NCBI GenBank assembly: GCA_002270565.1
Contig: NQMI01000119.1
Coordinates: 1-64,000 of the forward strand
Length of the DNA: 64,000 bases
Origin: Stenocarpella maydis
Taxonomy: Eukaryota > Ascomycota > Sordariomycetes > Diaporthales > Diaporthaceae
Direction: 5' to 3'
Shown here: positions 44,607 to 57,583 of the stretch, piece by piece
How the letters are laid out: each line of letters opens with the position of its first letter
How positions within the stretch are numbered: the first letter of the stretch is position 1
The notes under the pieces: model-generated
Databases searched by the model: none
What the model was told of the DNA's origin: nothing
What the model saw: only the letters and a program-made list of their open reading frames with translations
Program-made: the position numbers and the translations under genes

Positions 44607-47572
44607 TGTCGGTAGATGGTTGGATCTCCTCCTGCCCCCAGGAACCCAAGCCCGGCCAGGCTGGGGGAGCTGTCCAAAGAAATAGTCAGGCCCGCGGGCG
44701 CCAACGTGACATCTTGTCCGCGCTACCCCAAGCAGCAAACACAAGTATGACCTCGGGATGGACAGGCCGCCCTCCCTGTGGTCGCCAAGGTGCCCGCGCT
44801 GGTGTCACATCAACCCACCCTCCCGCGTGACGAACCCAACGCCCGCGGACGCCGCAGCCTGTCAGGCCCGTCTGGCATCGCGGGTTCCTGGCCTACGCCC
44901 TCGCGCCCCAGGCTCCCCGCGTTGGCTGCTGTGCGGAGATGCCAAGACAGCCCCCTGGGGATGGCAGGGAGAGAGGCCTCTGCTGCAAGGCATTGGGGAC
45001 GGACTTGAGTTGCCTAATACGGACGCGTTCGGGGTTATCATTGGGCACTTCTCGCAGAGGCTTCTTGACCAACCGCAGGACTCACCAATATGGTATGGGC
45101 GCACCATGTGACTGGGGCGAGCGGCTGTTGATCATTGTCCTCGTTGTTCCGAGGAGCCCATGGGGGACTCTTCATCACACCACAAGTCGGGGAACGTACT
45201 TGAGCTTAGACGTCCTGCTTTAGGCAAGGCTCCTGGCTGACTGTAACAGTGAGTGTCCTCACGGTGCATCTCGTGGGCACACATAAGAGCTTGATCTTTG
45301 CTTGGGAGAGCTATGGTCCTGGTAGTCATAACGCAGGGGCTTGTGCATGCCCATCTCCTCCTCAAACAGCCCCCCAAGGCTTGATTTTGGGCTGTAGAAT
45401 TGACAGTGACAAGATTTTGGCCTCTGTATCGTGCACCATAACGAGGGAGGTCCAGATTGGCTGTGGGAGAGAGAATTAAAAATGTGATCACCGGGAAAGA
45501 GGGGTATAGTACCACCAGGGGTAGCATCAACAACACGTCTTGGCCATTGCCGATGCGGTCGGCTCAGATGACGTTGGAGAAACTCGGCCATGGCCAACCA
45601 AGTATGGTATGCTACAAAGCCATGCATTTGCCAAGCCAATATAGAGACGAATTAAGCAGCAACGCCTCCAGCCTCCTATCCATAGCCTACCGCTCCTCGT
45701 GTTACTGTCTACCACCAGGACAGACAGGTGGAATCCAGTGCTTCACCGCTCGCTACTCAATCTGAGCATGGCCCTTGGCCTCTGACAAGACATCAGACAA
45801 GACTGGGCTGGCAACACTAATAAGATGGCCTAGTGGGTCCTTCATGAAGAGTTTGTCAGGGGGTATACTTTACACCATGTTGTGCTGAGCAGCCTTGCCC
45901 AGGTGGAGCGCGTTTAATTCAAACCTACCTGGGAGCCGGTTGCGAAGGCTGTACCAAGTTGGTTGCGGTGATAGACGGTAGTGCCTTCTTGTTCTTTGTC
46001 AAACTACTAAGCTTCACAGTTAATGGCATCCATGGCGTGTACCTTGACTTAGACACCAGTGCTGTCAGTTTCGTCACTACCTTCTACTTAGTCTTCAGCT
46101 GCTCCACTCACCATACTGTCACACTTTTCTACCTGTATGTGCGACTCGTCCTTGATGGTGCCAAGCTTGGCAGCTTGTAAACAGCGCCAGGCACAAACTG
46201 ACTATAACCACGATATGATCCTAAAAATTCTGGTGCTAAATGGTAGCTTCCAAGTCTCTAACTACTTTACAGAGATGGATTGAATGGCCCTTGCTTAATC
46301 AATGCATCGGAAACTAATTACTTAACCCGTATCTATCGCCCTTGTTCTAGCTTAGTAGAGGAGCTCAAGGAATACAAAGAATACAAATAGTCTGTATATG
46401 CCACTCGGAACATTAAACAGCGTTGATGTACGAGGGCATCGAAAGTCCAAAGTTGAAGCTGTCCCTGTCTAGGACATGGCATCGGGAGCCATTAATTTAA
46501 ACTGCCGAATCCTCTTGAGTACAGCCAAGGGGCTTTCTGTATTGCCGTCCCTAGTCGTGTGCCCGTCTAACAATCACAGGTCAACCCCAGTCCGCTGAAG
46601 ATGCGTTGCGCGGATCTTCCGCTCCTGTGAGTATGAGAAATCCCATGCATCGGATCAGATCGCTAACTGCTATCGCATAGACCGGCAAATGTGCTCCAGC
46701 CTCCATGGTGGTGAGTCGCCCTCACACTGAGGTGCTCTGTCACTGTAGCTGGCGCATCCTGACCAGATGATTGTCGCTCCGGGTCCGGCTGCGCATCCAA
46801 TCGCTGCACCAGCATGTGGGCATGTGTCATCCAATTCTGTGGTTAAGCTAGCCAGGAAGCAGACGGTAGATATTCTCCTTCAGATGTTGCCAGAATGGAC
46901 AGGGGTTTGACCTCTCCCCCGAACTAAGTCGCCACGGGCGGAGACTTGGGAGACAAGGCTGACAGTTCCCGCAAAGCGCCCTGCCGAGGGTATTGAAAAT
47001 ACGGTCCAATGCAGCAGCATATGTAGCGATTTCCGAGGTGAGAATGAAATCTAAGAACATGAGATTTGGGCTAAAAATATATTAGTCGACAGGTCAGGAG
47101 ATGGAGACTTCAGCTGCTAATCCAACATTCAGCCTTAATTAATCTCTTATGCCATTTTTCGGCGGCCCTCCTCATTTGTAAAATGAATATTGAGATGAGT
47201 GTACTTGTGGTCCGTGAGACGCTTTTTGGTTCACTCAGTCAATCTCCCTCCCTTGCTGACCGGTGCCTTCCCTCAGAGGCACTCAGATACATATGTATGT
47301 GTATTCCGATGGATCCAGACGGCCCAAGGGTGCCTAGCTGTATCTATTTGACGTTATTAGTACCTGTTCTGGTCACATGAGAATCGGTATTAACCAGAAA
47401 CCAAGATGTGTTTTCCGTCAGAGCTGGCAAAGCAATAAAGGTACTAGTCCTATTGTTGGATGGGTCACGTATTGCAATACGAGTGGGGTGTTGTTCTTGT
47501 ATTTCTCTCTGTCTCGAGTAGTGGGTGCAGTGGGCGTAGCCCGCCAGCTATCTCGGGTCTATATAGTGGGTG

Positions 47573-47595
47573 GTAGTTGCTTAGTAAGCAACTAC
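47573..47595. repeat. Perfect inverted repeat, 11-bp arms
   Basis: The arm GTAGTTGCTTA is followed by one base and its exact reverse complement. It could be a hairpin, a nested terminal repeat of a small element, or chance. Confidence 0.7.
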
Positions 47596-47805
47596 GCCCT
47601 CTGGCTACAGTACGGTGGCTGTAGCGATAGCCCACCAATGTGCTGTTGCACACTACTATTGCCACACCTATGTTTATTACGCCCAAACCTTTATCAATCG
47701 GGCAAGTGCCCCGTCAAATTAGCTGCGTCTCATACCCGGAAACAGCGCCTGTGAAGACCAATGTTAGGCCAATGGGAGAGACCAACGCAGCCATCATCAT
47801 CTTCA

Positions 47806-47848
47806 ATTTTTTTTCTTTTTCTTTTTCTTTTTCTTTTCTTTTTTTTTA
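47806..47848. repeat. T-rich tract with C interruptions
   Basis: Forty or so bases of T broken by single C residues at regular spacing, read directly. Confidence 0.9.
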
Positions 47849-48407
47849 ACTGCCATTCCTGCAAGAGGAATATTGACCAGGTCTCGAGGCAACAGGGTTG
47901 TCGGCCCAATGCGTCAAAAGCTAGCCCGAGGTTCTGGACCGACAACACGCCTGGGTGGCAGTGCCGACTTCCAAGGTTGCGTCTATCACATGGCAGGAAG
48001 ACATTTGAAGTCATTCGAATGCCAAAGCAGACTCTTCATGGTCGAGTACGTTTCATTAGGACTAATGGATTAGGTCTTGCTATTCTGCCAAATCTCAAAT
48101 ACTAAGAAAGCATTTTCTCATTACCCCCAACAGACTCTCATGAATATCATGTAATGTGCTGTGATCCAAGCCATGATGTCTGCATACTGTATAAAGGTGA
48201 CGCAGGCTCCACCATTTTGTCTGTGAATTCCTCTGCATCTTTGGCCTGAGCCAGCGCTGCCCTGGCAAACTGCCTACCATGGATGTAGGTCCCGAGTTGG
48301 GGTAGCCTCGAACAAAAGTCAAGTCGACGGCAGAAGGTGAGGTTCAGGAGTCATGGCTGAGTGACTGGGAAGCCGAAGTCACGTCGACGTACAGCGTAGG
48401 GTGTGGC

Positions 48408-49681
48408 TCAGAAGCTGAGGTCGATGAGGTCCTCGCTGGAGGCTTTACTGGCATTCCCAGGAGAAGATGGTTTGGATTCAGTAGGCTCTCCGGTAGTGCT
48501 GCGGTGGTCAGGAGTCGCACCACTGGATCCAGCAGCTACCATAGGTGGCTGGGGGGCCTCCGGTACCTTGGGTGTACCGGTTTCGTTCTTGGGAGTCGCG
48601 AAGGAAGCCTTTGACTCATCCGTTCCCTGCGCGGTCTGCTTCTGCTGTTTGCCAGCAGGAGCCGAGACCTGGTTTCCAGCGACCTTCTTAGCGAGCGTGG
48701 CGCCAAAAGCTTGCGTCGCGCTGTCAAGAGAGTTCCTGTAAATCTTATTAGCGATAGAGGATCAGATGAAACGGGGAGCGATGGACCCGTCACTCACGGC
48801 TGCCTCTCGTTGGAAGTGGCACCCTTGGCGGGACTTGGTTGGTTGGGAGAAGACGTCTTCTGAGGCTTCTCTCGTCGTTTATGGCGCCCGGCGGTGAGGT
48901 TAGCCAGCGCAGTGACTGCCGCACGCTCCTTTGCAGTGGCCGGCTTGGCGTCGCTGGGTTTGACAGTCAATCAGGGGTCCTTTTTGGGACGAAAGTATGG
49001 CAGTTTCAGCCAGAGGGCGGCAACTTACACTTTCTCCTGGCCTCGGTGGCCCTTCATCTTGGTGTTTTTCTCTGGGGAACTTCCGTGATGTTAGGCACCG
49101 ATTCCAAAACATATCGTGAGACATGGTCGACTGGCAGTAGATCGAAGACAGCGCCGAGAGCGGAGGAAGTGTCGTCGGAATTCGTGACCCGACAGGCACT
49201 TGTCCGACAGTGTCGGTGGTGATGGAAAGATGGGGTGCAGGCGTGTGTGAGGGAGAAACGACTGTATTTTTGCGGGTGGTGGTGATGAAGGGAGACGGGA
49301 TGCTGCCAGGCCGGAAGGAGGGCAAGGACAAACTTACCGTGCCTCTGCAACGAACCCCTGGGCGCTCTGCCTGAGCGAGCACTGCTTTGGGACTGCGTCC
49401 CGTCGGATCTCTGTGCCATTGCGGACACAGGGGAAGGTCCGGTAGGGCTCACCGAACTTGTCGGCGATGCCCTCGGCGACGATGTTGCGTATCTCGTCGG
49501 CGGCAGTGGCGGGGAGGGCGCCCAGCTTCTCGAGGGCGATAAGCTGCTGTTTTGGTTGTCAGGAAATTCGCGTTTGTTGTGGTGCTTGGGAGGGTGGCTG
49601 AGAAGGTTGCCTTACCGTCTCCAGCTGCGTCTGAAGGCCTGTGGCCTTCTTGCGCTCCTGGCTGGGAGCGTCTGGTGTCAT
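48408..49681 (-). CDS. Small charged protein of unknown function
   Basis: A six-exon model on the minus strand: 49681-49616, 49546-49453, 49370-49338, 49071-49029, 48953-48798, 48735-48408; 239 residues. The N-terminal part is helical (LIALEKLGALPATAADEIRN), the middle basic (KNTKMKGHRGQEK, then KPATAKERAAVTALANLTAG and RHKRREK) and the last 100 residues disordered, rich in Ser, Pro and Thr. The C-terminus is SEDLIDLSF; LIDL matches a clathrin-box-like pattern but is short enough to be chance. I do not recognise the family. Exon 3 (33 nt) is the weakest point: its acceptor was chosen because it alone joins the helical N-terminal frame to the basic frame. If wrong, the gene could instead start at an ATG near 49417. 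Confidence 0.55.
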
Positions 49682-49796
49682 CTTGACTTTTTTGTTGGCA
49701 GAGATGGCGATGGTCAGAAATTCGCGAGCGGTCAGCAAAAGAAAGCCAAGAGGTGACCGTTTGTAGGCCAGGCCTGCTGCCCAGGTGGAAGGAGGA

Positions 49797-49850
49797 GCGC
49801 CTGCGCCTGCGCCTGCGCCTGCGCCTGCACCTGCACCTGCACCTGCACCT
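49797..49850. repeat. Hexanucleotide repeat (GCGCCT)n(GCACCT)n
   Basis: About five GCGCCT units pass into four GCACCT units. Read on the minus strand it would encode a Gly/Ala run, but no gene model supports translation. Confidence 0.9.
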
Positions 49851-49992
49851 GGCACGGGGCCGGCGCACGAGCCCTCTCCCTCAGGCTCATCGCTTTTCGC
49901 CCCAGGTCCTCTGTGGGAGAGCCAGGGGAGGCAGGGGGAGGGGGAGGGGGAGAGGCAGGAGGGGGAGGAGGGGAGGCCCAGTACCTCTGTAC

Positions 49993-50003
49993 NNNNNNNN
50001 NNN
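49993..50003. other. Assembly gap (11 N)
   Basis: Eleven ambiguous bases directly after a purine-rich low-complexity tract; real gap length unknown. Confidence 0.99.
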
Positions 50004-51508
50004 GGTAAAGCAGCAGTCTTAGAAGCGAAGGGTGTACAAGAGAGAGCCATGGCGTGGAATCCAAGTACACAGGAATGCCCCATGGACAATTGTCAAAAGG
50101 AGATTCCCGTCAGAGATGGAGACAGCCGTAGGGAGGAGGGATTTGTTGGACTGCTGAGCTGGGCGAGATGTTGTTTAAATAATGCCAGCCTGTGGAATCC
50201 GCAACCTTCCGCCGCCTTCCGCAGGCACCGGCCATAGTTCCTCATACACATCTCCACGGTCCAAGCATTGCCATTGGCCGGCCGTTGCCAGTCTTCGCGG
50301 TCTGGACTTGGGCCTCACGATCTGAACATTGAAAGAGGGCCAGGCCGGGCCAGGCACTTGCAGGGCCAGCAACATGAACCACCCTCTCTGTTTTACAGAG
50401 AGCTCCCAGGAAAATGCTAACTGTGGTGCAGGGGAGGCTAGGAGCCTCATAATGTATTGCTTCACTTTGGGTGCTTGCCCTGTCTTCGGAGTCTCTTCAC
50501 GGGTTGCCCAGATGTAGGTAATACTAGTCATGCCCTCAAGGCGCCGACTACAGCATGTGGTATTGTGTGGGCATCTCTGTGCGTGAAATAACTTCTTCCT
50601 TGCAAACCAGAAGGTTTTGCAGCCTCAAAACAAGCAGCATATGTGTTACTACTCCAAGGAGCTTCTGAAAGCCATCGCCTGCCTGGTTCTCGCGTGAAAA
50701 GCCTTGTTCGTTACCTCACGAGGTACTGAACCACCTTCTGAAGATGGTGCCAGGCGAGATCCGGTAGCCTGAGTGGCGGCTTCACACAGTTTAACAATGG
50801 CAAGTTCCTTTTTGGTCGCCAGTTCGAATCAGCCTTGGGGAAGACTTCATACTACAGTCAGACAGACTCTTTATAATTCCACTAAATTGATCCATCCGAG
50901 TGCTGCATGACCAGGAAAAGAACGCCGTTTCAGCGGGCTACAAGTGCGGTGGGAGCCAGTGCTGAGCTCTGGAACCCCGTACCAAGTCTCCAGGTTAGGA
51001 AGAAGATTGTCCAGATGTTACTCAAACGGCATCCTCTAAATCTTGGCCTTGCTTGTTGCCCATATGTGCTATTGCCGCCAGGGAGCAGTCAGCCGGTATC
51101 ACTGTCGTAGTGAGTTTACATGGCCTTGAGGAAGCTGGACATTGTGTGGTGAGTATTTTGGAAACGAGGCAGGCTCTACCGCGACTCAAGAAATGGATCA
51201 CCTGGTCTTGGAGCGTTACCCGTAGTTAGAAAATCGCTTGCTTTAAACACATTCAAAGGCCGCAAGGGAGCAGAGCACTTAGGAAACATGCCAAAGTAGT
51301 GCAAATGGATGTCACAGCGGTTCGTGAAAGCAGAGGTAGTCTCAAGAGTCAGATCATCTCCATGCAACAGGCATCAAAAGCCCAGGAGAGAAGGGGCGCA
51401 ACTATGTCCCGTATTCTGGATGTTCCATGCTGAAATGCCACCTCATCAAAAAATCATCAATCTCCGTGGGCGGGTTTACCCAGGTCTGATCCGCCTATGG
51501 AGACGTTT

Positions 51509-51961
51509 TTAGACCTCCGCCTCGTCCTTGACCATCTCGTCAGGCTCCTCGACCTTCTTGCCATCCTCATCAGAGTCGTCGTCGCCTCCACGGGGAATGA
51601 CGGGCTCCTTGGCCTTTCCTCCTTTCTTGGCGCTGCTGGTCTTTGCTGCGGCGCGTTTGGTGACACCGGTGGGTTTCTTTGGGCTTGGTCCATCCTTCCA
51701 GCCCATCTTGATGGACAAAAGACGGAAGCGGTCTCTGGTGGACTTGGGGGTGATACCAAGCTTAGCGGTAACGGCGTCGAACTTTTGATAGGGAAAGAGG
51801 AAGGAAATCAGTACTGCATGCTCCTAGTGGAAGGAGAGTGGATCTCGTCGGAAGGAAGGTCTTACGTCGATATCGGGCTTGCTCTTCGTGTTCCTCATGA
51901 GCAGAGCCGAAAGGTTGGTCTGGGCCTTGTTGAGGGTCGTAGAATCATTGTTGCTTGCCAT
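51509..51961 (-). CDS. Small basic/acidic protein, possible chromatin-associated factor
   Basis: Two exons on the minus strand, 51961-51866 and 51781-51509, 122 residues. The N-terminal half is a compact helical segment that runs across the intron: LMRNTKSKPDID joined to FDAVTAKLGITPKSTRDRFR, with a spacing like a short Myb- or homeodomain-like helix-turn-helix. It is followed by a Lys/Ala/Pro linker typical of histone-H1-like tails and a strongly acidic C-terminus (GGDDDSDEDG onward). The AAAAG acceptor is of a type used elsewhere in this window. I infer a nuclear protein; there is no recognised family name and no experimental hint of function. Confidence 0.65.
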
Positions 51962-52739
51962 GTTGGCTGCTGCTTCTGGCAAGACTTCCAGGGTGGGCCA
52001 AGTTAGATGGGAGCCCGTGAAGTGCACCCTGCAGGAAGATGATGCTCGAAGGATATGGATCAAGGTAGAATGGGGGACGGAAGTATGGGCTGAACTTTCA
52101 GGCAAAGGTGCGTGGGTGATGAGAGGTGGGAGTATCAAACGCGTAAGCGGGAAATGTCCTGATGCTTGCTGCTGGCGCGCCAACAGGGGAACATTGAAGG
52201 TTGACGGTGATGGAGCATGAAAGATAATGGGTTGGCTTACAAGAACGCTTTAGAGAGTCGGAGAGTATCAAAAGCTGACGATCGTTGAAATGCCAGTCGA
52301 AGGCGATATATATTGCTTGAGGCAGAGAGCGAGAATGGACAGGAAGGGGAGAGTGAGGTTGAACAGGCAGGATGAAAACTGCAGGAAGAAGAAAAGGTCT
52401 GGCGCTATGGCCATATCAAGGGAACAATGATGTGCCACAAGCTCGCGGTCTCATGCCTTGACGTACCTCCTTACGTCCCGAAGTAGGTCCCTGGCTTGAG
52501 ATCTAATCGCATAAATTCTTCTCGACACATGTGTAGCTATTTGTTGTGCCAAGTCGACAACCAGTGGTACTCTCCCTAGAGACACGCAACTCCGCTCCCC
52601 GGCCAGTCCGTACTTGGCCGAGCTGAAATTGGGATTTCATAGAGAAATGCCAGACCATCAGATCGAGAATCACCGTGGCCTAGGATTTACGGGCACCACT
52701 CGACTTCATCGTAGATGCTGTGTTTTGTTCATAGAGCTA
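51962..52739. other. Intergenic, promoter of the small protein gene
   Basis: About 780 bases with no gene; the 3' end of the thioesterase gene lies at the far side. Confidence 0.45.
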
Positions 52740-54054
<1,315 letters not shown>

Positions 54055-55396
54055 ATGCCTGGCTCAGGACCCCTCGGGATTTTTGTTACGATAGTGCCAA
54101 TTGTCGTCGCCCTGGTGGCTGCTTTCTATGCCTCTTTGCTACTCGAGCTGCCTGTGCCCCCCCAGCTGTCCAAGGCTGCCACAGCCCTGTCTGGTCTGAG
54201 ACCCAGGGTTGAAATATCTATGAACAATGCGACGATGGCTTCTAGGCCACCAGTTTATTTCTTTAGCCATGGAGGGGTACGCCAATAACATCCCAGCATA
54301 TTTCTCAATCAATACTAGAGCTAAATACTCGCATCAGCCAGATGTCATGTACAACAAGGAGCACTCAGTGTACCCAGTGCTCCAGAACATCGGAAAGGAG
54401 ATCACCCACAAGGTCAAACCCAAAGCCGTGGTTGTCTTTAGCGCCCATTGGCAAGCGAAACCTGACCTCATCCACGTCAACAATGCTGTTGAGAATGACC
54501 TGATATATGAGTCTGTTCCGCGCCTCCAATATCGACATGCCATACATGACTGACCGAGTAACAGTTTCTACGGTTTCCCAGACTACATGTATGAGGCAAA
54601 GTACCCAAGCAGGGGCGATCCAGTACTGGCGGGCCATATTCTAGATTTGCTCTCGTCAGCAGGCATCAAATCTGAAGGCGTCAAGCGCGGGCTAGACCAC
54701 GGAGTCTGGGCTGGATTCCACGTTGGTGAGTGTGAATGAGGCTCTGAGAAGGTGCTATCCGTGTACCACAGCGCTGATGCCTATCAGCATTCGACCCGAT
54801 TGAGAATCCACTCGAAGTTCCGCTGGTCCAAGTCTCTCTCTTCAAGTCGGAGGATCCAAATCAGCACTATCGCCTTGGCCAGGCCGTTGCTTCTCTCCGA
54901 GACGAGGGTATCGTCATCATCGGTGCCGGCATGTCTGTGCATAATCTCAGAGACAGTAAGCTTCCGGGGTCATTCCCAACCCGCTTTTGAATAACAAACT
55001 CTCCACTGGAACCTATCCCTCAAATGACATGACCATACTGTGCCTCGATCCGCGCTGTGTTTAAATGGAAATCCTTTTATAGTTCTTCGAAAGCTGACTC
55101 TCAATGCTGCAGTGTGGGATGTGATATCTTCCGACGATCCCGCGCGGCCATCTCCCTATGCTGTATCCTTTGACAATGCGCTCAAGGAAGCTGTAGAGGC
55201 GCCTCTGGAGCAGAGGCAGATGATGTTGGCCGCTGTGTGCGGTCGCCCCGATGCCAAGCAAGCACACCCGTGGATGGATCATCTGATGCCCGTGCACGTG
55301 GCTGCTGGCGCTGCTGGTCAGGATGTCGGCGAGCAGATATGGACACTGCAAGAAAGAAGTTTTGCGTGGGCACAATATCGCTTCGGGCAGCCATGA
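54055..55396 (+). CDS. DOPA-type extradiol ring-opening dioxygenase (LigB fold)
   Basis: Five exons: 54055-54276, 54338-54510, 54565-54725, 54788-54955, 55113-55396; 335 residues. All metal and active-site blocks of the 4,5-DOPA dioxygenase class are seen: YFFSHGGP (His about 72, formed at the first splice), VVFSAHWQ (about 110), RGLDHGVWAGFH (about 176) and the late HLMPVHVAAGAAG (about 300). DFYGFP, also characteristic, is formed across intron 2. These non-haem enzymes split catechol-type rings; plant and fungal members make betalamic-acid-like products from DOPA. Unusually, residues about 5-32 (GIFVTIVPIVVALVAAFYASLLLEL) form a hydrophobic segment followed by a 40-residue spacer, so the enzyme may be membrane-anchored or secretory. 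The last intron (157 bp) is longer than the others. Confidence 0.9.
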
Positions 55397-55742
55397 GGCG
55401 AGAGCCTCTGGCTGATGACGAACTGGTCCTGGTCATTTCTAGTGGCGCCTCCCAAGGTTTCAAGGTTCACTGGACTGAACGCTTGATACCGATTATGCAT
55501 ATAAAAAATCCATATTGGAATATACCAGTCGACATAATTCATTCATGTACCAACACACAATTCCGCACAAGATTCACATATTGACACACAGGTCCGCACA
55601 CTTGGTGATGTGCCTATGCACAATACCATGGGTTTCAATAGGCCAACCCGGTCCTATCTCAGCCAGCACGCTGATGCTCACGAGGCCATGCAAGTGATGA
55701 ACCTAACTTTTCAGATCCCCCTTTCCCATGGATACTGGTTCA
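55397..55742. other. Intergenic between convergent genes
   Basis: 346 bases between the dioxygenase and P450 stop codons, relatively AT-rich. No gene seen. Confidence 0.5.
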
Positions 55743-57583
55743 CTAAGACACTCTCACGCGGATGCCCTTGCTTCCGGCCTTGACCATTGGTATAAACATG
55801 TCATGATCATAGCGCACATCCTCGTCCGTTGTCTCAAACAGGGCCACGTGAGGCAATACCCTCATACCCAAAGCCGCAACGACAAAATGGATCTCGCAGA
55901 GCGCGAGGCTGGTCCATCATTTGTCAGCCGCCCGTTCAAATACGTTGCTATATGCTTCAACTTACTTCATGGCAAGGCACTTCCTAGAGCCCTTTGAAAA
56001 GGCCATTTGGGCTCTCTCGACATCCTTGCGGCGGTTGTTGTTCTCGTCGAGCCACCGCTCGGGGATAAACTCGTTGGAGTTGGGGAAGACCGCCTCGTCA
56101 TGGTGTGTGATATATGTCGACATGCCCACGGCGTAGCCTCGCGGGATGACATATTCCACGGGCCTCTTGTTCCACTCCCCTCGGTAGATCAGGTCTTCCT
56201 CGGTGGCGATACGAGCGGTGCGGGAAGCCACGCCATACGAGAGACGCAGACCCTCTTGGATCACGGCGCCAAGATAGGGCAGTTTCTCCAGGTCAGGGAA
56301 ACTCGGTAGCTCCTTCGGGGACTTTGTGAGGCCGAATTGCTCGAGCTCAGCCATCAGCTTCGCCAGAAGATGAGGCTTGGTCAAAAGGTGGTAGGTGATG
56401 ACAGCCAGTGCAGAGGCGGTCGTCTCGGTTCCGGCGCCGAGGATAGCAAATCCCTCAGCAGCGAGCCTTTTGGTGCCCTTTTCGGTGGACTGCAGCTCCT
56501 CCTCCAAGAGCAAGGACGCAAAGATTGTTGGCCGCTTGTCAGATCTGATCAGGCCAGCCTCGACGTTCTCCCTAGTCTTGTTGATGCCGGCTGGAATATC
56601 GATCTGCATTGTCCGGACGAAGAGGGCCACGTCTTCTGGCAGATAATCCACAAACCAGGTCGCGAGCTGGTCGAGATGCTTCATGAAGGTGAAGAACCTG
56701 AAGAAATGCGAGGTCTGGAGAGCAGCTTCCGTGGGATCCTTGAAGTTGGGGTACCATCCCTCCTGCTCGAGAAAGCCAAAGCTCTGGCCAAAAGAGTATG
56801 CTACACGTGGCCATGTCAGAGCTCCATGTGGACGCGACACCGGCATGCCTTCTTAAAGACTTCTTGTCTACTTTCTCAGCCCCACTGTCCGATTATGAAC
56901 ACAAATAACTCACATGATATCACATCAGCTGTGAAGCAGCTGAACGCGGTCTTGACATCAAAGGGCTCCTTGCCGTTCTGCCTGAGGAGCTTGTCACAGA
57001 GCATCTGGACGTGCTCCTTGATCTCTCCCTCGAGCTTCGCAACGTTGGCACGCGAGAAGAACTTGGCCACGGGGGCGCGCCTCATCCTGTGGAGGTCATG
57101 ATCGGTCGTGCCGAACTCAGATAGGTTGATTCTACGAATTCGAGGTAAGCCATGGATCAGGGAACGACTGCCATGGGTGATGATCCGAAGGAGAACAACT
57201 CACACTGTGCCGTCGACCTGGTGCGAGGGCTTGTCGCGTTTGCGGCCGCCCACGGCGTATATATCGTCGCTGAAGTTAACATCGTTGCAGTGGATCTCGT
57301 AGGGGTTGATGCGCACGAGCGGGCCGTGTTTCTTGTGCATCTCCCCTATCTCGCGGGTGTACCTCCCAAACTTAACCACATCGTAATAAAATTCGGGCAG
57401 GTAGGTCGCTGCCGCCAGCTTTGGGCCCGGGATATGGCTGAGGGGATGCAACGGAGACACATTATAGAGCGCCTTGAGCAACTGGTAGGCCAGCCAAGCG
57501 ATACCCAGCCGCACCACGGTCTGGACGGTCAAGACATCGGATGGAGACCAACCTCCAGCATCTGAAAGTTCCAGGGTGGGCAT
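55743..57583 (-). CDS. Cytochrome P450 monooxygenase
   Basis: Four exons on the minus strand: 57583-57204, 57131-56914, 56800-55966, 55908-55743; 532 residues. An in-frame ATG at 57688 would add 35 residues; I prefer 57583 because it places the membrane helix (about 17-40) at the usual distance. Motifs: proline-rich SHIPGPKLAAAT, I-helix GAGTETTASA (about 320), K-helix EGLR (ExxR, about 384), PERW, and the haem loop FSKGSRKCLAM with the axial Cys about 474. The last splice completes the stretch after the haem Cys (MN-LALCEIHFVVA). The loop has Ala instead of the usual Gly after the Cys+1 position, common in fungal P450s. It looks like the trichodiene-oxygenase-like (CYP58/65) group, an endoplasmic-reticulum enzyme of secondary metabolism; substrate unknown. 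It converges with the ring-opening dioxygenase. Confidence 0.93.

Larger units (their letters stand above)
44607..48407. other. Gene-free 3.8-kb stretch, partly AT-rich
   Basis: Promoter of the lactone oxidase at one end. From about 45.9 to 48.2 kb the DNA is noticeably rich in A and T compared with the genes on both sides and has no convincing coding frame. It holds palindromes at 47468-47481 and 47573-47595 and a T-rich tract at 47806-47848. A worn, mutated repeat is possible; no transposon protein was seen. Confidence 0.4.
49682..51508. other. Intergenic with hexamer repeat, purine tract and assembly gap
   Basis: Holds a GCGCCT/GCACCT repeat (49797-49850), a GGGGA-rich purine tract (about 49920-49980) and an 11-base gap. 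Beyond the gap, up to 51.5 kb, no frame has family features. No gene recognised. Confidence 0.5.

Noticed and set aside
49797..49850. Short regular repeats as a possible CRISPR-like array
   Set aside because: Hexamer units without spacers; a simple sequence repeat in a eukaryotic genome.
50815..50840. GTTCGAATC-like motif resembling a tRNA T-loop
   Set aside because: No matching stem, D-arm or anticodon arm upstream.
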